Assembly (NCBI RefSeq): GCF_023101685.1 | Contig: NZ_CP082165.1 | Span: 62,001-126,000, forward strand | Source: Bradyrhizobium sp. 186 | Lineage (GTDB): Bacteria > Pseudomonadota > Alphaproteobacteria > Rhizobiales > Xanthobacteraceae | Direction: 5' to 3' | Length of the DNA stretch: 64,000 nt | Part shown: positions 26,904 to 35,824 of the stretch, in pieces | Position numbering within the stretch: position 1 is the stretch's first letter | Layout of the letters: every line of letters begins with the position of its first letter | Position numbers and translations under genes: made by a program | Notes under the pieces: model-generated | Databases searched by the model: none | The model's input: only the letters and a program-made list of their open reading frames with translations | Told to the model about the DNA's origin: nothing

Positions 26904-27059
26904 ATGTGGACAACCCATCACAAGTCCGGCCGTCGCCGTAACGAGATCAACGACTACTGGAATGGCAGCGCCTCCGACGAGCGCGATGTGATCTGGCCAT
27001 ACTGGGTATTCGGTATCGCTCTCATGGCGATCGCCGTGATCGCCATGTGGAGCCTGTAG
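26904..27059 (+). CDS. 51-residue single-span membrane protein
   Basis: MWTTHHKSGRRRNEINDYWN then SASDERDVIWPYWVFGIALM then AIAVIAMWSL. A polar basic N-terminus and one C-terminal membrane helix. Immediately follows the 29-residue ORF. Function unknown. Confidence 0.5.
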   Translation: MWTTHHKSGRRRNEINDYWNGSASDERDVIWPYWVFGIALMAIAVIAMWSL

Positions 27060-27118
27060 CGTCGGCGTGCGGAAACGTGCCGAGTCGAATCGTACGTGAT
27101 GATAAGATCTTGAGGCCA

Positions 27119-27487
27119 TCAGAACGGGTTCTTCAGGAAACGCCGGCCTGACATTCGCTTGGGCGCATGAACAATGTCGATAAACGCGCGCAACGCGGCG
27201 GGAGGCTGCCGCCGGCCCTGATAGTAAAGATAAACGCCCTCGATGGGCGGCGACCAGCCTTCGAGAACACGCACCAATTGGCCGTTGCGCAGCAACGGTT
27301 CGACCAGGGCGTCGAGAGTGTAGGCGAGTCCCAGCCCGTCGAGCGCCGCCAGAATCGCGGTTTCCGTGTCGTTGACGGTCAGACTTCCGCGAACCGAAAC
27401 AAGCTTCTTGCTTCCGTTCCGTTCGAATCTCCAGCGCCAGAGCTCGCCATCCTGGGCGATGCGATACTGGACGCATTTAGCGGTCAT
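27119..27487 (-). pseudogene. C-terminal fragment of a LysR-family regulator
   Basis: About 120 residues ending GRRFLKNPF and closely paralleling the last 110 residues of the LysR at 16232-17158: LWRWRFERNGS for IWRWRFEQNGS, TVNDTETAILAALDGLGLAY for TVNDTDAAIRAALDGLGIVY. The DNA-binding domain and most of the effector domain are missing upstream. A dead partial copy. Confidence 0.85.
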
Positions 27488-28312
27488 GAGCGCCGTATCG
27501 CGATTTATTGCGGCCAGGCGGAGCGTGTCGATAGCCGAGGTACTGTCTCGGCCGCCGATCTAGAGCTTGGAATTGCATTCACACCGTTCCGCAGATCGTC
27601 CTAACTAATGCGCCGCTGGGGCGTGTGCGGAAACGCGGCGACTAGGCGTTTAAGGCGCAATCGCCGGCGAGCGGAAAGCTCGCCGGGTGTGAATAAGCGT
27701 CCAAGAGTGACCCCTTCACCGCTTGGCAGATCAATAGCTTAGCTCGCCGATCGGCGTCGGGACCCCAGGCCGATTAACACTCGGATATACCTGATCGACG
27801 ACTTCACCGCTTCTGGCACGACGTTTAGCGCCGCACTTTATGCCGCCGATCAGGCTGTCTAGCGCTATGGATACAAATCACGGGAACGATATCGAACGGC
27901 TACGGCCACGACAGCCTTGCGGCCGCGACTGTTTTTGAGACCGCCAATGACGTCGGCGCTGAACTAGCCCGTGCGGTTGCGCAGAAAGCTTGTGGTGTAT
28001 CATCGATGCGGGTGAGGCCAGTCTCGGCACTCGGCGCCTCTCAGACTCGAACCCAACTCCGATCGTACCCAGACGGCCTTCGCTTACGCGAAGCGGAATC
28101 TTCGCAACGACCTCCCGTCGAACAGCTTGCCGAGGCGGCTAGATAGAGGCCGCGCCAGTTCAATCGCGCTTTCCGCAGAAATCGGGCAGTCTCCCGCAGA
28201 GACGGCGGCGTGGCCAATGCTCGAGCGAGGCACCCATCCATCGACATGGTGTCGCAAGCGACTGCATTCGCCAATCACGAGCGTATGCGTCGGGCCTTCC
28301 TACCGTTTTGGG
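27488..28312. other. Decayed intergenic region with a strong hairpin
   Basis: No intact gene. CCGGCGAGC (27664-27672) and GCTCGCCGG (27678-27686) form a perfect 9-bp stem with loop GGAAA, without a T tract. At 27891-27999 the plus strand reads NGYGHDSLAAATVFETANDV, echoing NGFYRDSITATTVSDGD at 26653-26703; both look like scraps of one protein family that I do not know. Confidence 0.4.
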
Positions 28313-29070
28313 CTACCGCTGCGCAAGATGCGCCGCAACGTCCAACTTGCCTGAGCCGCCCTTGTTGGCCGAAAAGGTTGGAATGTCCATGTAGCCACCC
28401 TCGATCGCGAGCGTGCCGCCGAAGGGCTTGATGCCGGTGTAACTGAGATAGGCATTCTCGATACCGGTGAGGCCGCCACCCGGAAGGAAACCAACCGATG
28501 CGCCGCCGACGCTTGCTGTGCTGGCAAACCCGTCGGACGACCCGGCGAAGTCATAGATGAGAGCGTAGTTCCAGTCGCCCCAAAATTTGCCCAACACGCC
28601 GATGCGGGCGCGGCGCGCATTGAAGCCATCGTCGAGACGCTGGGGAACGGTTGCCCCAGTGTTGGGATGATAGTCATAGCCACCGACGTCGAAATGCAAA
28701 CGGCTCGTGATCGCGACGCAGTTCTGTTGATCCGCGGTACAGATCGTCGGCCTGTTGTTCGGCATTAATACAACCGCTTAGGGCAGACCGGCAGGGCCTT
28801 GACCGGAAGCGCGGCTGAGTTGTTGGGGGCGGAGGGTTTCGCGGGCGCCGTCGCGATAGCTGCGATCCGCGCATCGGTTCGCTTCTGAATCTTGTCTAGT
28901 TTTTCTTCCAGTAACCGAATCTGCTTTTTCAGCCCTGTGATTTCTGCATCTGTCCTTCCGGCGGACTGCGCGTGTGCTTGCGGGTTGATAGTTGTTGCGA
29001 CCACCGCAACCAACAGAGTTATTCTCCACATTGCAGACATTGCTCGCATCCATCTTTCCCAAATCATCAC
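28313..29070 (-). pseudogene. Porin (OprP/OprO-like), frameshifted and truncated
   Basis: The first part (29070 down to about 28766) encodes a signal peptide (ITLLVAVVATTINPQAHAQS) and a short coiled coil (AEITGLKKQIRLLEEKLDKI), the usual start of trimeric phosphate-selective porins. A frameshift near 28765-28780 separates it from SRLHFDVGGYDYHP, RRARIGVLGKFWGDWNYALI and GIENAYLSYTGIKPFGGTLA, the first strands of the barrel. The barrel then stops after about 150 residues at VAAHLAQR, whereas the family needs several hundred. It is broken twice and cannot form a pore. Confidence 0.8.
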
Positions 29071-29256
29071 CGATGAGCCAGCGTTCTCATCAAATTAATA
29101 TGACGACTATCATGCTACAACTCATGGGCCCAACCCCGATCACAGGGGGCTCTCGACAACGTGATTATATGATTGTTGTAATCTTAACGGCGGCCTCTAG
29201 CTGCGACAAGCGTCAACGCGTCAGCGCAACCGCCTCACAACGATCGTGGGTATGAA

Positions 29257-29613
29257 ATGAATGATGACTTTTGGCCCGCAAAGTTAGCATTTTTTTCTGT
29301 CGTGCTACTGGTCTTTGCAATCGGTTGTGCTCGGGCTCATGATCATGAGCACCCCGAGTTGAACAGTTGGTATGAGAGATTGCACAGCGGCAAGGGACCG
29401 TGCTGCGACGGCAGCGATGCAAAGCGCGTCGACGATGCTGATTGGGACACTAGGGAGGGTCACTATCGCGTGCGGATCGATGGCGAGTGGGTTGATGTGC
29501 CGAACGAAGCTGTCGTGGATGGACCAAACCGCGCCGGCCACACAATGGTTTGGCCTTACTACTTAGATGGTCATCCGAAAGCGCGCTGTTTCATGCCTGG
29601 AAGCATGGGCTGA
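29257..29613 (+). CDS. Small exported protein of unknown function
   Basis: 118 residues, MNDDFWPAKLAFFSVVLLVF with a signal peptide ending near CARAHDHEHPE. The mature part has WYERLHSGKGPCCDGSDAKR, DTREGHYRVRIDGEWVDVPN and HPKARCFMPGSMG, with three cysteines and several His. Similar short periplasmic proteins are common in this bacterial order; function unknown. Confidence 0.75.
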   Translation: MNDDFWPAKLAFFSVVLLVFAIGCARAHDHEHPELNSWYERLHSGKGPCCDGSDAKRVDDADWDTREGHYRVRIDGEWVDVPNEAVVDGPNRAGHTMVWPYYLDGHPKARCFMPGSMG

Positions 29614-29749
29614 GTTTGGTGGCCTGGAACTGGTGTCCTCAGAGCGAGCATCACTCACGCTGCTTGAGCGTTACCAGCCGTCAGCCCAGAACCAACTGAC
29701 CAGGGGCCGTCTCCGGGATGCGCACGGAAATCCTTCGCATTACCTTGAA

Positions 29750-29863
29750 ATTCGCACAACGGCGTATCCAACCCATACACATCATCGCATGGTCACTCTG
29801 GCGCCGTGCCAACCAAGCCGAAGCACGCCGCGCCCATCTCAAAAGAAAAGCGCAACTGTAATG
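29750..29863 (+). mobile_element. 3'-end remnant of an IS701-like element
   Basis: Matches, on the opposite strand, the transposase-3' end of the complete element at 58929-60363. Shared words are ATCCAACCC, CATCGCATGGTCA, CATCTCAAA and the terminal GCAACTGTAATG, here followed by CTAG, a YTAR-type target. The transposase gene is gone. Confidence 0.75.
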
Positions 29864-30246
29864 CTAGGGGGACAGTCTCGCAAAGGCCATGCGGTGTAAT
29901 GCCCGCGTGGCCTTTTGTCTTTTATCGTCGGATCGGAAAAATAGGGACCATGGGCGAACGGCCGCTTCCGGCGCAAAGCAGTCATTGAGGTGCGGATGTT
30001 AGATCTCGCTAGCTCCCATTAATTGGACCTAGTCCAGATTTCCTTGGACTGGACCGACCAGCATTGCGAGCGTCAATCCAAACGCGTGTAGGATCGATCA
30101 TTGTTCTCAGAATAGCGAGATTCCGACCGACACATCAGTTGCCAAGCTACCTGCATGAGCCGACGATTTCTCCCTTACTCGCGCGAATGAAGCAGAACTG
30201 AAGTCTCAGGCTGGGCCTGCATATCGCGTTGTAAACAAAGAAAAAC

Positions 30247-30293
30247 TGGCGCACCCGACACGATTCGAACGTGTGACCTTTGCCTTCGGAGGG
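30247..30293 (-). other. Attachment-site scar: 3' part of tRNA-Arg(CCG)
   Basis: The minus strand has anticodon loop CTCCGAA followed by GGCAA, T arm ACACG-TTCGAAT-CGTGT, and 3' end GGGTGCGCCA. Only the last two bases of the 5' anticodon stem strand survive; the D arm and 5' acceptor are absent. The break in the anticodon stem is the usual core boundary for integrases using tRNA genes. Confidence 0.85.
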
Positions 30294-30294
30294 T

Positions 30295-30418
30295 GGCGGT
30301 CAGGCGCGCAGACGATCTCTTAGTCACGGTGTATGTACGCGTGGCGTTTATTTCAGGCGGAAAAGCGCAGCACATCCCGAAGGCTGCGGCTTGCTATGGA
30401 AGAGCATAGATAAATCTG
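30295..30418 (+). repeat. Degenerate duplicate of the ybgC-like 3' end
   Basis: About 125 bases resembling 30746-30890. Shared words include GATCTCTT, GTGGCGTTTAT, GGAAAAGCGCA, GCGGCTTGCTATGGAAG and AATCTGCTCC. One copy abuts the tRNA-Arg scar and the other ends the ybgC pseudogene. Confidence 0.8.
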
Positions 30419-30466
30419 CTCCTCTTTCACGCCTCAGCCGTCCATCGACCCAATGAAAGCAACCCG

Positions 30467-30863
30467 TTGGGCTTATGTTGCGACATCGTCAAACCAGTGT
30501 TCGGCCAAATTGTGTATCACGCAAATTTTTTGCGCTTCATGGAACGCGGCAGGACCAATTACTTGCGCCTGCTCGGGACCAGTCAGCACGCTGCTCCAGG
30601 AAGCGGAGAACGATGCGCCCGGCTTTACCTTTGTCGTCCGGTCGATGACAATCGATTTTCTAAAGCCGGCAGTCTTGGACGACGTGCTTGACGTCGTTAC
30701 TCTCCCGCAAGAGGTGAGAGGCGCGTCAATTACCTTACTGCAGGAATGCAGGCGGGCAGAGGATCTCTTGGTCACGGCGCGTGTACGTGTGGCGTTTATC
30801 TCAGGTGGAAAAGCGCAACGTGTCCCGAAGGCGCTGCGGCTTGCTATGGAAGGGCATAAATGA
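30467..30863 (+). pseudogene. ybgC: YbgC-type acyl-CoA thioesterase, frameshifted
   Basis: The first part in one frame reads IVYHANFLRFMERGRTNYLR, the hotdog active-site block of tol-pal-associated thioesterases but without the usual catalytic Asp before it. Near 30585-30595 the frame changes to LLQEAENDAPGFTFVVRSMT then DFLKPAVLDDVLDVVTLPQE, ending KALRLAMEGHK. The 5' end is also missing. The tol genes are not nearby, so this is a displaced fragment. Confidence 0.8.
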
Positions 30864-30898
30864 ATCTGCTCCCCATTCAAACCCTGGCCGTCCGGCTA

Positions 30899-31320
30899 CC
30901 AACGAAGAGGTGCGTCGCGCCGCGGATCCGAAGGAATATTTCGAGGAGATCCAGGACGTCAAAGTGACCAAGGACATGCTCGATCTCGCCAAGCACATCG
31001 TCAATCAGAAGAGCGGACGGTTTCAACCCGACAAATTCGAGGACCAGTACGAAACCGCGCTGATAGCGCTCATCAACCAGAAGCGCGCTGGCAAGCCGAT
31101 CGTGCCGAAGGAGCGGCCGAGGGGCGAGAACGTGGTCGACCTGATGGAGGCGCGTCGGCGGAGCCGCGGCCGAGACCAAGGTTCCGAAGAAGCCGGCCAA
31201 GAAGCCGCGGAAGGCGGCGGCCGGGCAAAAGGAGATGTTGATGCCGATCGCCGGTAAGAAGCCGGCGAAGGATGCCGTTGCAAAGGAGCCGGCGGCCAGG
31301 CCGCAGCGTCGGTCCGCTTA
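30899..31320 (+). pseudogene. ku: C-terminal fragment of Ku (bacterial NHEJ protein)
   Basis: EYFEEIQDVKVTKDMLDLAK then IVNQKSGRFQPDKFEDQYET then INQKRAGKPIVPKERPRGEN is the end of the bacterial Ku core. The basic tail continues only after a frameshift near 31160-31165 (VPKKPAKKPRKAAAGQKE to RPQRRSA, stop at 31320). The N-terminal beta-barrel region is absent. Confidence 0.85.
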
Positions 31321-31402
31321 GTGCGGTCCGCTTGCGTGCGGCCGCGTAGGAACCAACCGGTGCCGGGACCGGTTGCTTCGCTGCGACCACAGGAGGATGC
31401 GC

Positions 31403-31651
31403 ATGGACATGAGGGAAGCCTCTGCGATGACGGAAGCCTCCGGTCTTGTGGACCATCCGGACGGCACCACGCCCGCTTCCGGGTCGCGGCCACGCGGCGA
31501 AGCGGAAGGAAATTCCCGGCCGCTCCACTCGCGCTTGCGACAAGACCCGCTGCGCCTTTCGGACGAGGTGCGAACATTGGCGCGAGAGGCGCCGCTGACG
31601 TCGCTCTTCATGGCATTTCTGCTGGGAGTTTGGGTGGCCCGCCGGCGCTAG
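31403..31651 (+). CDS. Small membrane-anchored hypothetical protein
   Basis: ATG 31403 is preceded by AGGAGG; 82 residues. Polar N-terminus (MDMREASAMTEASGLVDHPD) and one C-terminal hydrophobic segment, APLTSLFMAFLLGVWVARRR. It lies directly after the Ku fragment. Looks intact; no function recognised. Confidence 0.5.
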   Translation: MDMREASAMTEASGLVDHPDGTTPASGSRPRGEAEGNSRPLHSRLRQDPLRLSDEVRTLAREAPLTSLFMAFLLGVWVARRR

Positions 31652-31678
31652 GAGAGCTGCAAACGCAGCACGAGCCTG

Positions 31679-32262
31679 ATGGCGCGGAAGCTCAAGACAT
31701 TTCAGACCTCGCTTGCTTCTATGATCTCGCCATCGCGGCCCTGGAGGCCTGGAGTGCCGGCAGCAATCTCTTCCATCAGGGTGTTGCCAAAGGAGACCGA
31801 CGATCCGGATGTGGTCGCAGCGACCATGTCGAAACCGGGCGTGGTCCTCAAGCGGGCGGCGGGATCGAACGGACGCTTCGCCGAGCAGGCCGGCCTGCCG
31901 ACCGACCTGGGCGACGAGGGCGGGGGCACGCGAAGGGAGAGCCGCCGTCCGGAGCCGAAAAGGCGGTCGGCTACCAAGATCAGCGAGAAGGCCGCCCGCA
32001 AGGCCGCCGCGGATTTCGATCGCGAGCAAAAGCGGCGGGACGCACGAGCGCCAGAGGCGGCGAGAAGGAGCGCGCCAGGCGCGAGAAGCTCGTCGTGCGA
32101 GCGCAGGCGAAGCCCGATCAGGCGCAGCGGGAGCACAAAAAAAGGGCTGAGTCTCTCGATGCCGAACGAGCCGCGATCGAGAAGCGTGTCCAGGCCGAAG
32201 ACACCCGGTGGGAGAGCGAGAAGAAGAAGTTGTTGGCCTCTTTGCGTCGGGCGCGGGACTAG
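31679..32262 (+). pseudogene. Coiled-coil hypothetical protein with several frameshifts
   Basis: Homologous-looking text alternates between two frames: MARKLKTFQTSLA, then CFYDLAIAALEAWSAGSNLF, back to DDPDVVAATMSKPGVVLKRA then PTDLGDEGGGTRRESRRPEP, then ERARREKLVVRAQAKPDQAQ to the end KKKLLASLRRARD. At least three frame changes are needed. The restored product would be a charged protein of about 190 residues with a helical C-terminus, like a conserved protein of this bacterial order. Confidence 0.7.
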
Positions 32263-32287
32263 AATCGAGGCGCCAACCGGCGGGCGC

Positions 32288-32401
32288 TCAACGCGTTCGC
32301 GGGACACCCGCTCCGCCCATGAGGACCGCGAAGGGGACGGCCCATGCCGCCGCGGCGTCGCCCAGAAACACCATGCCGAGTACCGCCTGCGTGAACATCA
32401 T
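32288..32401 (-). CDS. 37-residue small membrane protein
   Basis: MMFTQAVLGMVFLGDAAAAW then AVPFAVLMGGAGVPRTR. The ATG at 32401 overlaps the restored stop of the preceding broken gene (ATGATG, four bases), as in coupled operons. Hydrophobic throughout; function unknown. Confidence 0.4.
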   Translation of the reverse strand: MMFTQAVLGMVFLGDAAAAWAVPFAVLMGGAGVPRTR

Positions 32402-32726
32402 GGTGTCCTCCGCAACGCGGCGGCCCAAGGCCGCCGCAGCCGCATCGGGACGCCGCCCGGGCGGGGCGGATCGTCGTCCTCGCCGTCGAGACGGCGCAGC
32501 GCCGCCAGGATGTCGGCGAGCCGGATGAGATGTCCCATGCCGGGGATCTCGCGCAACGCGGGACAGGATTCGACCGCAAACAGTCGGACGCCCAGGACGA
32601 GAGGATAATCCGCTTCTCCGGTGTGGAAAGCTCCGCATCGTTCAGGACGTCGTCCGGAGACGCGTAGTGCGCGGCCGGGTGGAAGAGGGGATCGAGTTTG
32701 CCGGTGTTCGTGGTGGCGTTGGTCAT
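32398..32726 (-). pseudogene. Conserved hypothetical protein, one frameshift
   Basis: A good start (GGAGG before ATG 32726) leads into MTNATTNTGKLDPLFHPAAH then ASPDDVLNDAELSTPEKRII then LSSWASD. After a one-base change near 32585 the expected continuation lies in another frame: FAVESCPALREIPGMGHLIR then LADILAALRRLDGEDDDPPR. The restored protein would be about 110 residues. Function unknown; a common short protein of this bacterial order. Confidence 0.7.
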
Positions 32727-32833
32727 CGGTTGCCTCCTTTACGCTCCTTTCTTCGGGACGGTGGTATAGTGGAACGGACGGCGGCGAGTGCCGCCGCCCG
32801 TAATCGCCCGTTACTGGGTGTTGATGGCAATGC

Positions 32834-33926
32834 TGTGTGTACCGAAAACCCTATCCGGGTTTATCGAATGATAGAATCGGCTAAGTTGGCGCGATGATCG
32901 CGCTGATCTGCTTCGTTCTGGCCGTGCTGGCCTCGCCATTCAAGTCGAACATCCGGCTTGAGGCGGAGAATGCAGTGCTTCGACATCAGCTGATCGTCTT
33001 GCGACGCAAGCTGAAAGGCCGGGCTCGCCTCACGAACAACGACCGTTGGTTCTTCGTTCAGCTCTATCGCTGGTTCCCGTCGATCCTTCCGGTTCTCATG
33101 ATTATTCGACCCGAAACGCTGGTGGGTTGGCATCGGGCCGGCTTTCGCCGCTATTGGCGTTGGAAATCGTGTCGACGGGGAGGGCGACCGCAGATCGAGA
33201 CAGAATTGCGCGCGCTGATCCGGCAGATGAGCACAGAGAATTTGCTTTGGGGTGCGCCGCGCATCCACGGCGAACTGCTCAAGCTCGGGTTTAGCGTCGC
33301 TCAATCAAGTGTCGCCAAGTATATGGTCAAGCGACGCGGGCCTCCAAGTCAGGAATGGCGGACCTTTCTGCGAAACCACGCGCCGGACATCGCCGCCATG
33401 GATTTGTTCGTAGTGCCGACCATTGGCTTTAAGCTGCTGTATGGCTTCGTCATCATCCGGCTCGATCGCAGAGATCTCGTCTGGATCGGCGTCACAACCA
33501 ACCCGGCGGCGGAGTGGGTTGCACGTCAGATCACCGAGGCTTTTCCTTGGGATGGCGCTCCGCGCTATCTGATCCGAGATCGAGATCGAATCTACGGCAC
33601 TGTCGTCACGCGCCGACTGCGTGCCACGGGTATCCGAGACAAGCCAATTGCACCGGCCTCGCCTTGGCAGAACTGCTTTGCCGAACGGCTGATCGGATCG
33701 ATCCGGCGCGAGTGTTTGGACCACATCATTGTCCTGGACGAGGAACATCTGCGTCGGATTCTGAAAAACTATGCGGACTATTACAACGGCGTGAGAACGC
33801 ATCCGTCATTGAACAAAGATGCGCCTGTCTCTCGCCAGGTTCAGCGATCCGGCGTCATAAATTCGCGCGCTATACTGGGCGGACTTCATCGTCAATACGT
33901 TCGGATTTAGATTTTCGGTACACACA
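32834..33926 (+). mobile_element. Insertion sequence with rve-type transposase and 15-bp perfect terminal repeats
   Basis: TGTGTGTACCGAAAA at 32834-32848 and its reverse complement at 33912-33926 bound a 1093-bp unit. No target duplication is visible. The right flank falls inside an IS66 tnpB gene while the left flank is unrelated, so a deletion or recombination accompanied or followed insertion. Confidence 0.85.
32894..33910 (+). CDS. Integrase-core (rve) transposase
   Basis: 338 residues. The N-terminal leucine-rich RLEAENAVLRHQLIVLRRKL and helix-turn-helix are followed by the rve catalytic domain: Asp in IAAMDLFVVP, Asp in YLIRDRDRIYG, Glu in SPWQNCFAERLIGSIRREC. The C-terminus YYNGVRTHPSLNKDAPVSR is typical of IS3/IS481-like enzymes. 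A diverged paralogue lies at 54284-55300. The exact IS family is not certain. Confidence 0.92.
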   Translation: MIALICFVLAVLASPFKSNIRLEAENAVLRHQLIVLRRKLKGRARLTNNDRWFFVQLYRWFPSILPVLMIIRPETLVGWHRAGFRRYWRWKSCRRGGRPQIETELRALIRQMSTENLLWGAPRIHGELLKLGFSVAQSSVAKYMVKRRGPPSQEWRTFLRNHAPDIAAMDLFVVPTIGFKLLYGFVIIRLDRRDLVWIGVTTNPAAEWVARQITEAFPWDGAPRYLIRDRDRIYGTVVTRRLRATGIRDKPIAPASPWQNCFAERLIGSIRRECLDHIIVLDEEHLRRILKNYADYYNGVRTHPSLNKDAPVSRQVQRSGVINSRAILGGLHRQYVRI

Positions 33927-34206
33927 CCTGGCGCTCTTAGCGAAGGAGGCGCTGGGCCACGATCCGATGAAGGGCGTGGCGGTGGTCTTCCGTGCGAAGC
34001 GCGCCGATCGGGTGAAGATTGTCGTCTGGGATGGCAGTGGCCTTGTGCTGTATTGGAAGCGGCTTGAGGGCGGCGGCTTCAAGTGGCCACCTGTTGTTGA
34101 CGGCGTGATGCGGATGAACGCCGCGCAGTTGTCGGCGCTTCTGGCCGGCATGGATTGGACACGCATGCACGCACCTCGAATCCCGCAGCCGAAAGCGCTT
34201 GCGTAA
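33927..34206 (+). pseudogene. tnpB: IS66 TnpB (Orf2), 5'-truncated
   Basis: HLALLAKEALGHDPMKGVAV then VFRAKRADRVKIVVWDGSGL and YWKRLEGGGFKWPPVVDGVM are the central and C-terminal parts of IS66 Orf2. The normal N-terminus (TDMRxG region) is absent because the frame enters from the neighbouring IS terminus. Confidence 0.85.
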
Positions 34207-34258
34207 GGATATAAAATCTTCGCTGCATCGGGGCGCGAAGCATGGCAGACTCGGGCCA

Positions 34259-35824
34259 ATGAGTGATTTGCCTGATGAGCTGCCGAGCGATCCAGCCGAG
34301 CTGCGTGTCTTTGCCGCGGCTCTGCTGGATCGCTGTGCCAGGCTCGAGCGGTTGCTCAAGCTTGCAAAAGATGCGCAGTTCGGTCGATCGTCGGAAAAGC
34401 TTGACGCTGATCAGCTACAGCTTGTTCTGGAGGATATCGATGAGGCCGTCGCGGCTCTCGAAGCAGCCGAGGATCGCGCCGATCCCAAAAAATGCGAGAG
34501 GAGAACTGCCGAGCGCAGGGCCAATCGCGGCAAGCTGCCGGAGCATTTGCCACGTATCGTCGAAACCCTGATGCCCGCTGAAACCTGTTGCCCGTGCTGC
34601 GAGGGCGTCCTTTTTGAGATTGGGAGCGATGAGAGCCAGAGGCTGGACGTGGTACCGGCGCAGTATCGCGTAATCGTCACCCGCCGACCCAAGCTGGCCT
34701 GCCGCGCCTGTCATGGCGTCGTTCTCCAGCGCGCCGCGCCGGAACGCTTGATTAGGGGTGGGCTGCCTACAGAGCGGCTCGTCGCGCATGTGATCGATGC
34801 CAAGTATCATTGGCATTTGCCGCTCTATCGTCAGGCGCAGATGCTGGCGACCCACGGTATCGCGCTCGACCGCTCCACGCTCGCCTTCTGGGTCGGCTAC
34901 GCCGCCCAGGAGCTGAAACCCTTGTGGCATCGTCTGCGCGAGATGTTGCTCGCCTCCTCGAAGCTTTGTGTCGATGAGACGCCAGCACCGGTATTGGATC
35001 CGGGGCGCGGCAGGACCAAGACCGGTTACTTCTGGGCGCTGTCGCGCGATGACAGGCCTTGGGCCGGGCCTGAACCACCTGGGGTGGTCTATGCCTATGC
35101 ACCGGGCCGTGGCGCCATTCATGGCTTGCGGCTGCTCGAAGGCTACCGCGGCATCATCCACTGCGATGGCTATGAGGCCTACAAGACCATGACCCGGACG
35201 ACGCGTGCGGACGCACTGTCCGGCACGCTCGCCTTCTGTTGGTCGCATCTACGGCGCCAGTTTGTGAAGATCGAGCGCGAGGCTGCTCCGGCGCCGGCGC
35301 CGGTTGCCCGCGAGGCTCTCGTTCGCATCGCCCAGCTCTACGCGATCGAGAAAGCCCTCCGCGGCCGATCTGATGCCGAGCGCCGTGCGGGCCGGCAGGC
35401 GCATGCCCAGCCTCTGGCCGCAGCCTTGAAGCAGTGGTTTGAGGCAAAGCTTGGTCACCTCGTGCAGAAGGGTGAGACGGCGAAGGCTTTGCGCTATGCG
35501 CTGCGTCATTGGGACGGTCTGACGCTCTACCTTGATGACGGGCGCATCGAAATGGACACCAACGCGGTCGAGCGTGCGATGCGGCCGATCAAGCTCAATG
35601 CCAAGAACGCCCTGTTCGCGGGGTGCGACGAGGGTGCCGAGAATTGGGCATTGCTGGCTTCGCTGATTGAGACGTGCAAGCTCAATGGCGTCAGTGCCGA
35701 GCACTGGCTTACTGACGTCCTCGCGAAGCTCGTCAATGGTTGGCCTGCGGCACGACTGGATGAGCTGCTCCCCTGGGCATCGACTTACACGATGCATGCT
35801 CACGATCCGGGGCTGGCAGCATGA
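34259..35824 (+). CDS. tnpC: IS66-family transposase TnpC
   Basis: 521 residues from MSDLPDELPSDPAELRVFAA. It has the N-terminal coiled-coil, a zinc-ribbon-like CCPCCEGVLFEIGSDESQRL with RRPKLACRACHG, and the DDE domain with SKLCVDETPAPVLDPGRGRT, IIHCDGYEAYK and METNAVER-type MDTNAVERAMRPIKLNAKNA. Intact. Its stop overlaps the next start by four bases. Confidence 0.95.
   Translation: MSDLPDELPSDPAELRVFAAALLDRCARLERLLKLAKDAQFGRSSEKLDADQLQLVLEDIDEAVAALEAAEDRADPKKCERRTAERRANRGKLPEHLPRIVETLMPAETCCPCCEGVLFEIGSDESQRLDVVPAQYRVIVTRRPKLACRACHGVVLQRAAPERLIRGGLPTERLVAHVIDAKYHWHLPLYRQAQMLATHGIALDRSTLAFWVGYAAQELKPLWHRLREMLLASSKLCVDETPAPVLDPGRGRTKTGYFWALSRDDRPWAGPEPPGVVYAYAPGRGAIHGLRLLEGYRGIIHCDGYEAYKTMTRTTRADALSGTLAFCWSHLRRQFVKIEREAAPAPAPVAREALVRIAQLYAIEKALRGRSDAERRAGRQAHAQPLAAALKQWFEAKLGHLVQKGETAKALRYALRHWDGLTLYLDDGRIEMDTNAVERAMRPIKLNAKNALFAGCDEGAENWALLASLIETCKLNGVSAEHWLTDVLAKLVNGWPAARLDELLPWASTYTMHAHDPGLAA

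Noticed and set aside
31073..32029. 318-residue minus-strand frame
   Set aside because: Arg/Pro/Leu-rich without any motif; it is the antisense shadow of the Ku and coiled-coil pseudogenes.
34415..35803. Minus-strand frames opposite IS66 tnpC
   Set aside because: No motifs; tnpC is intact on the plus strand.
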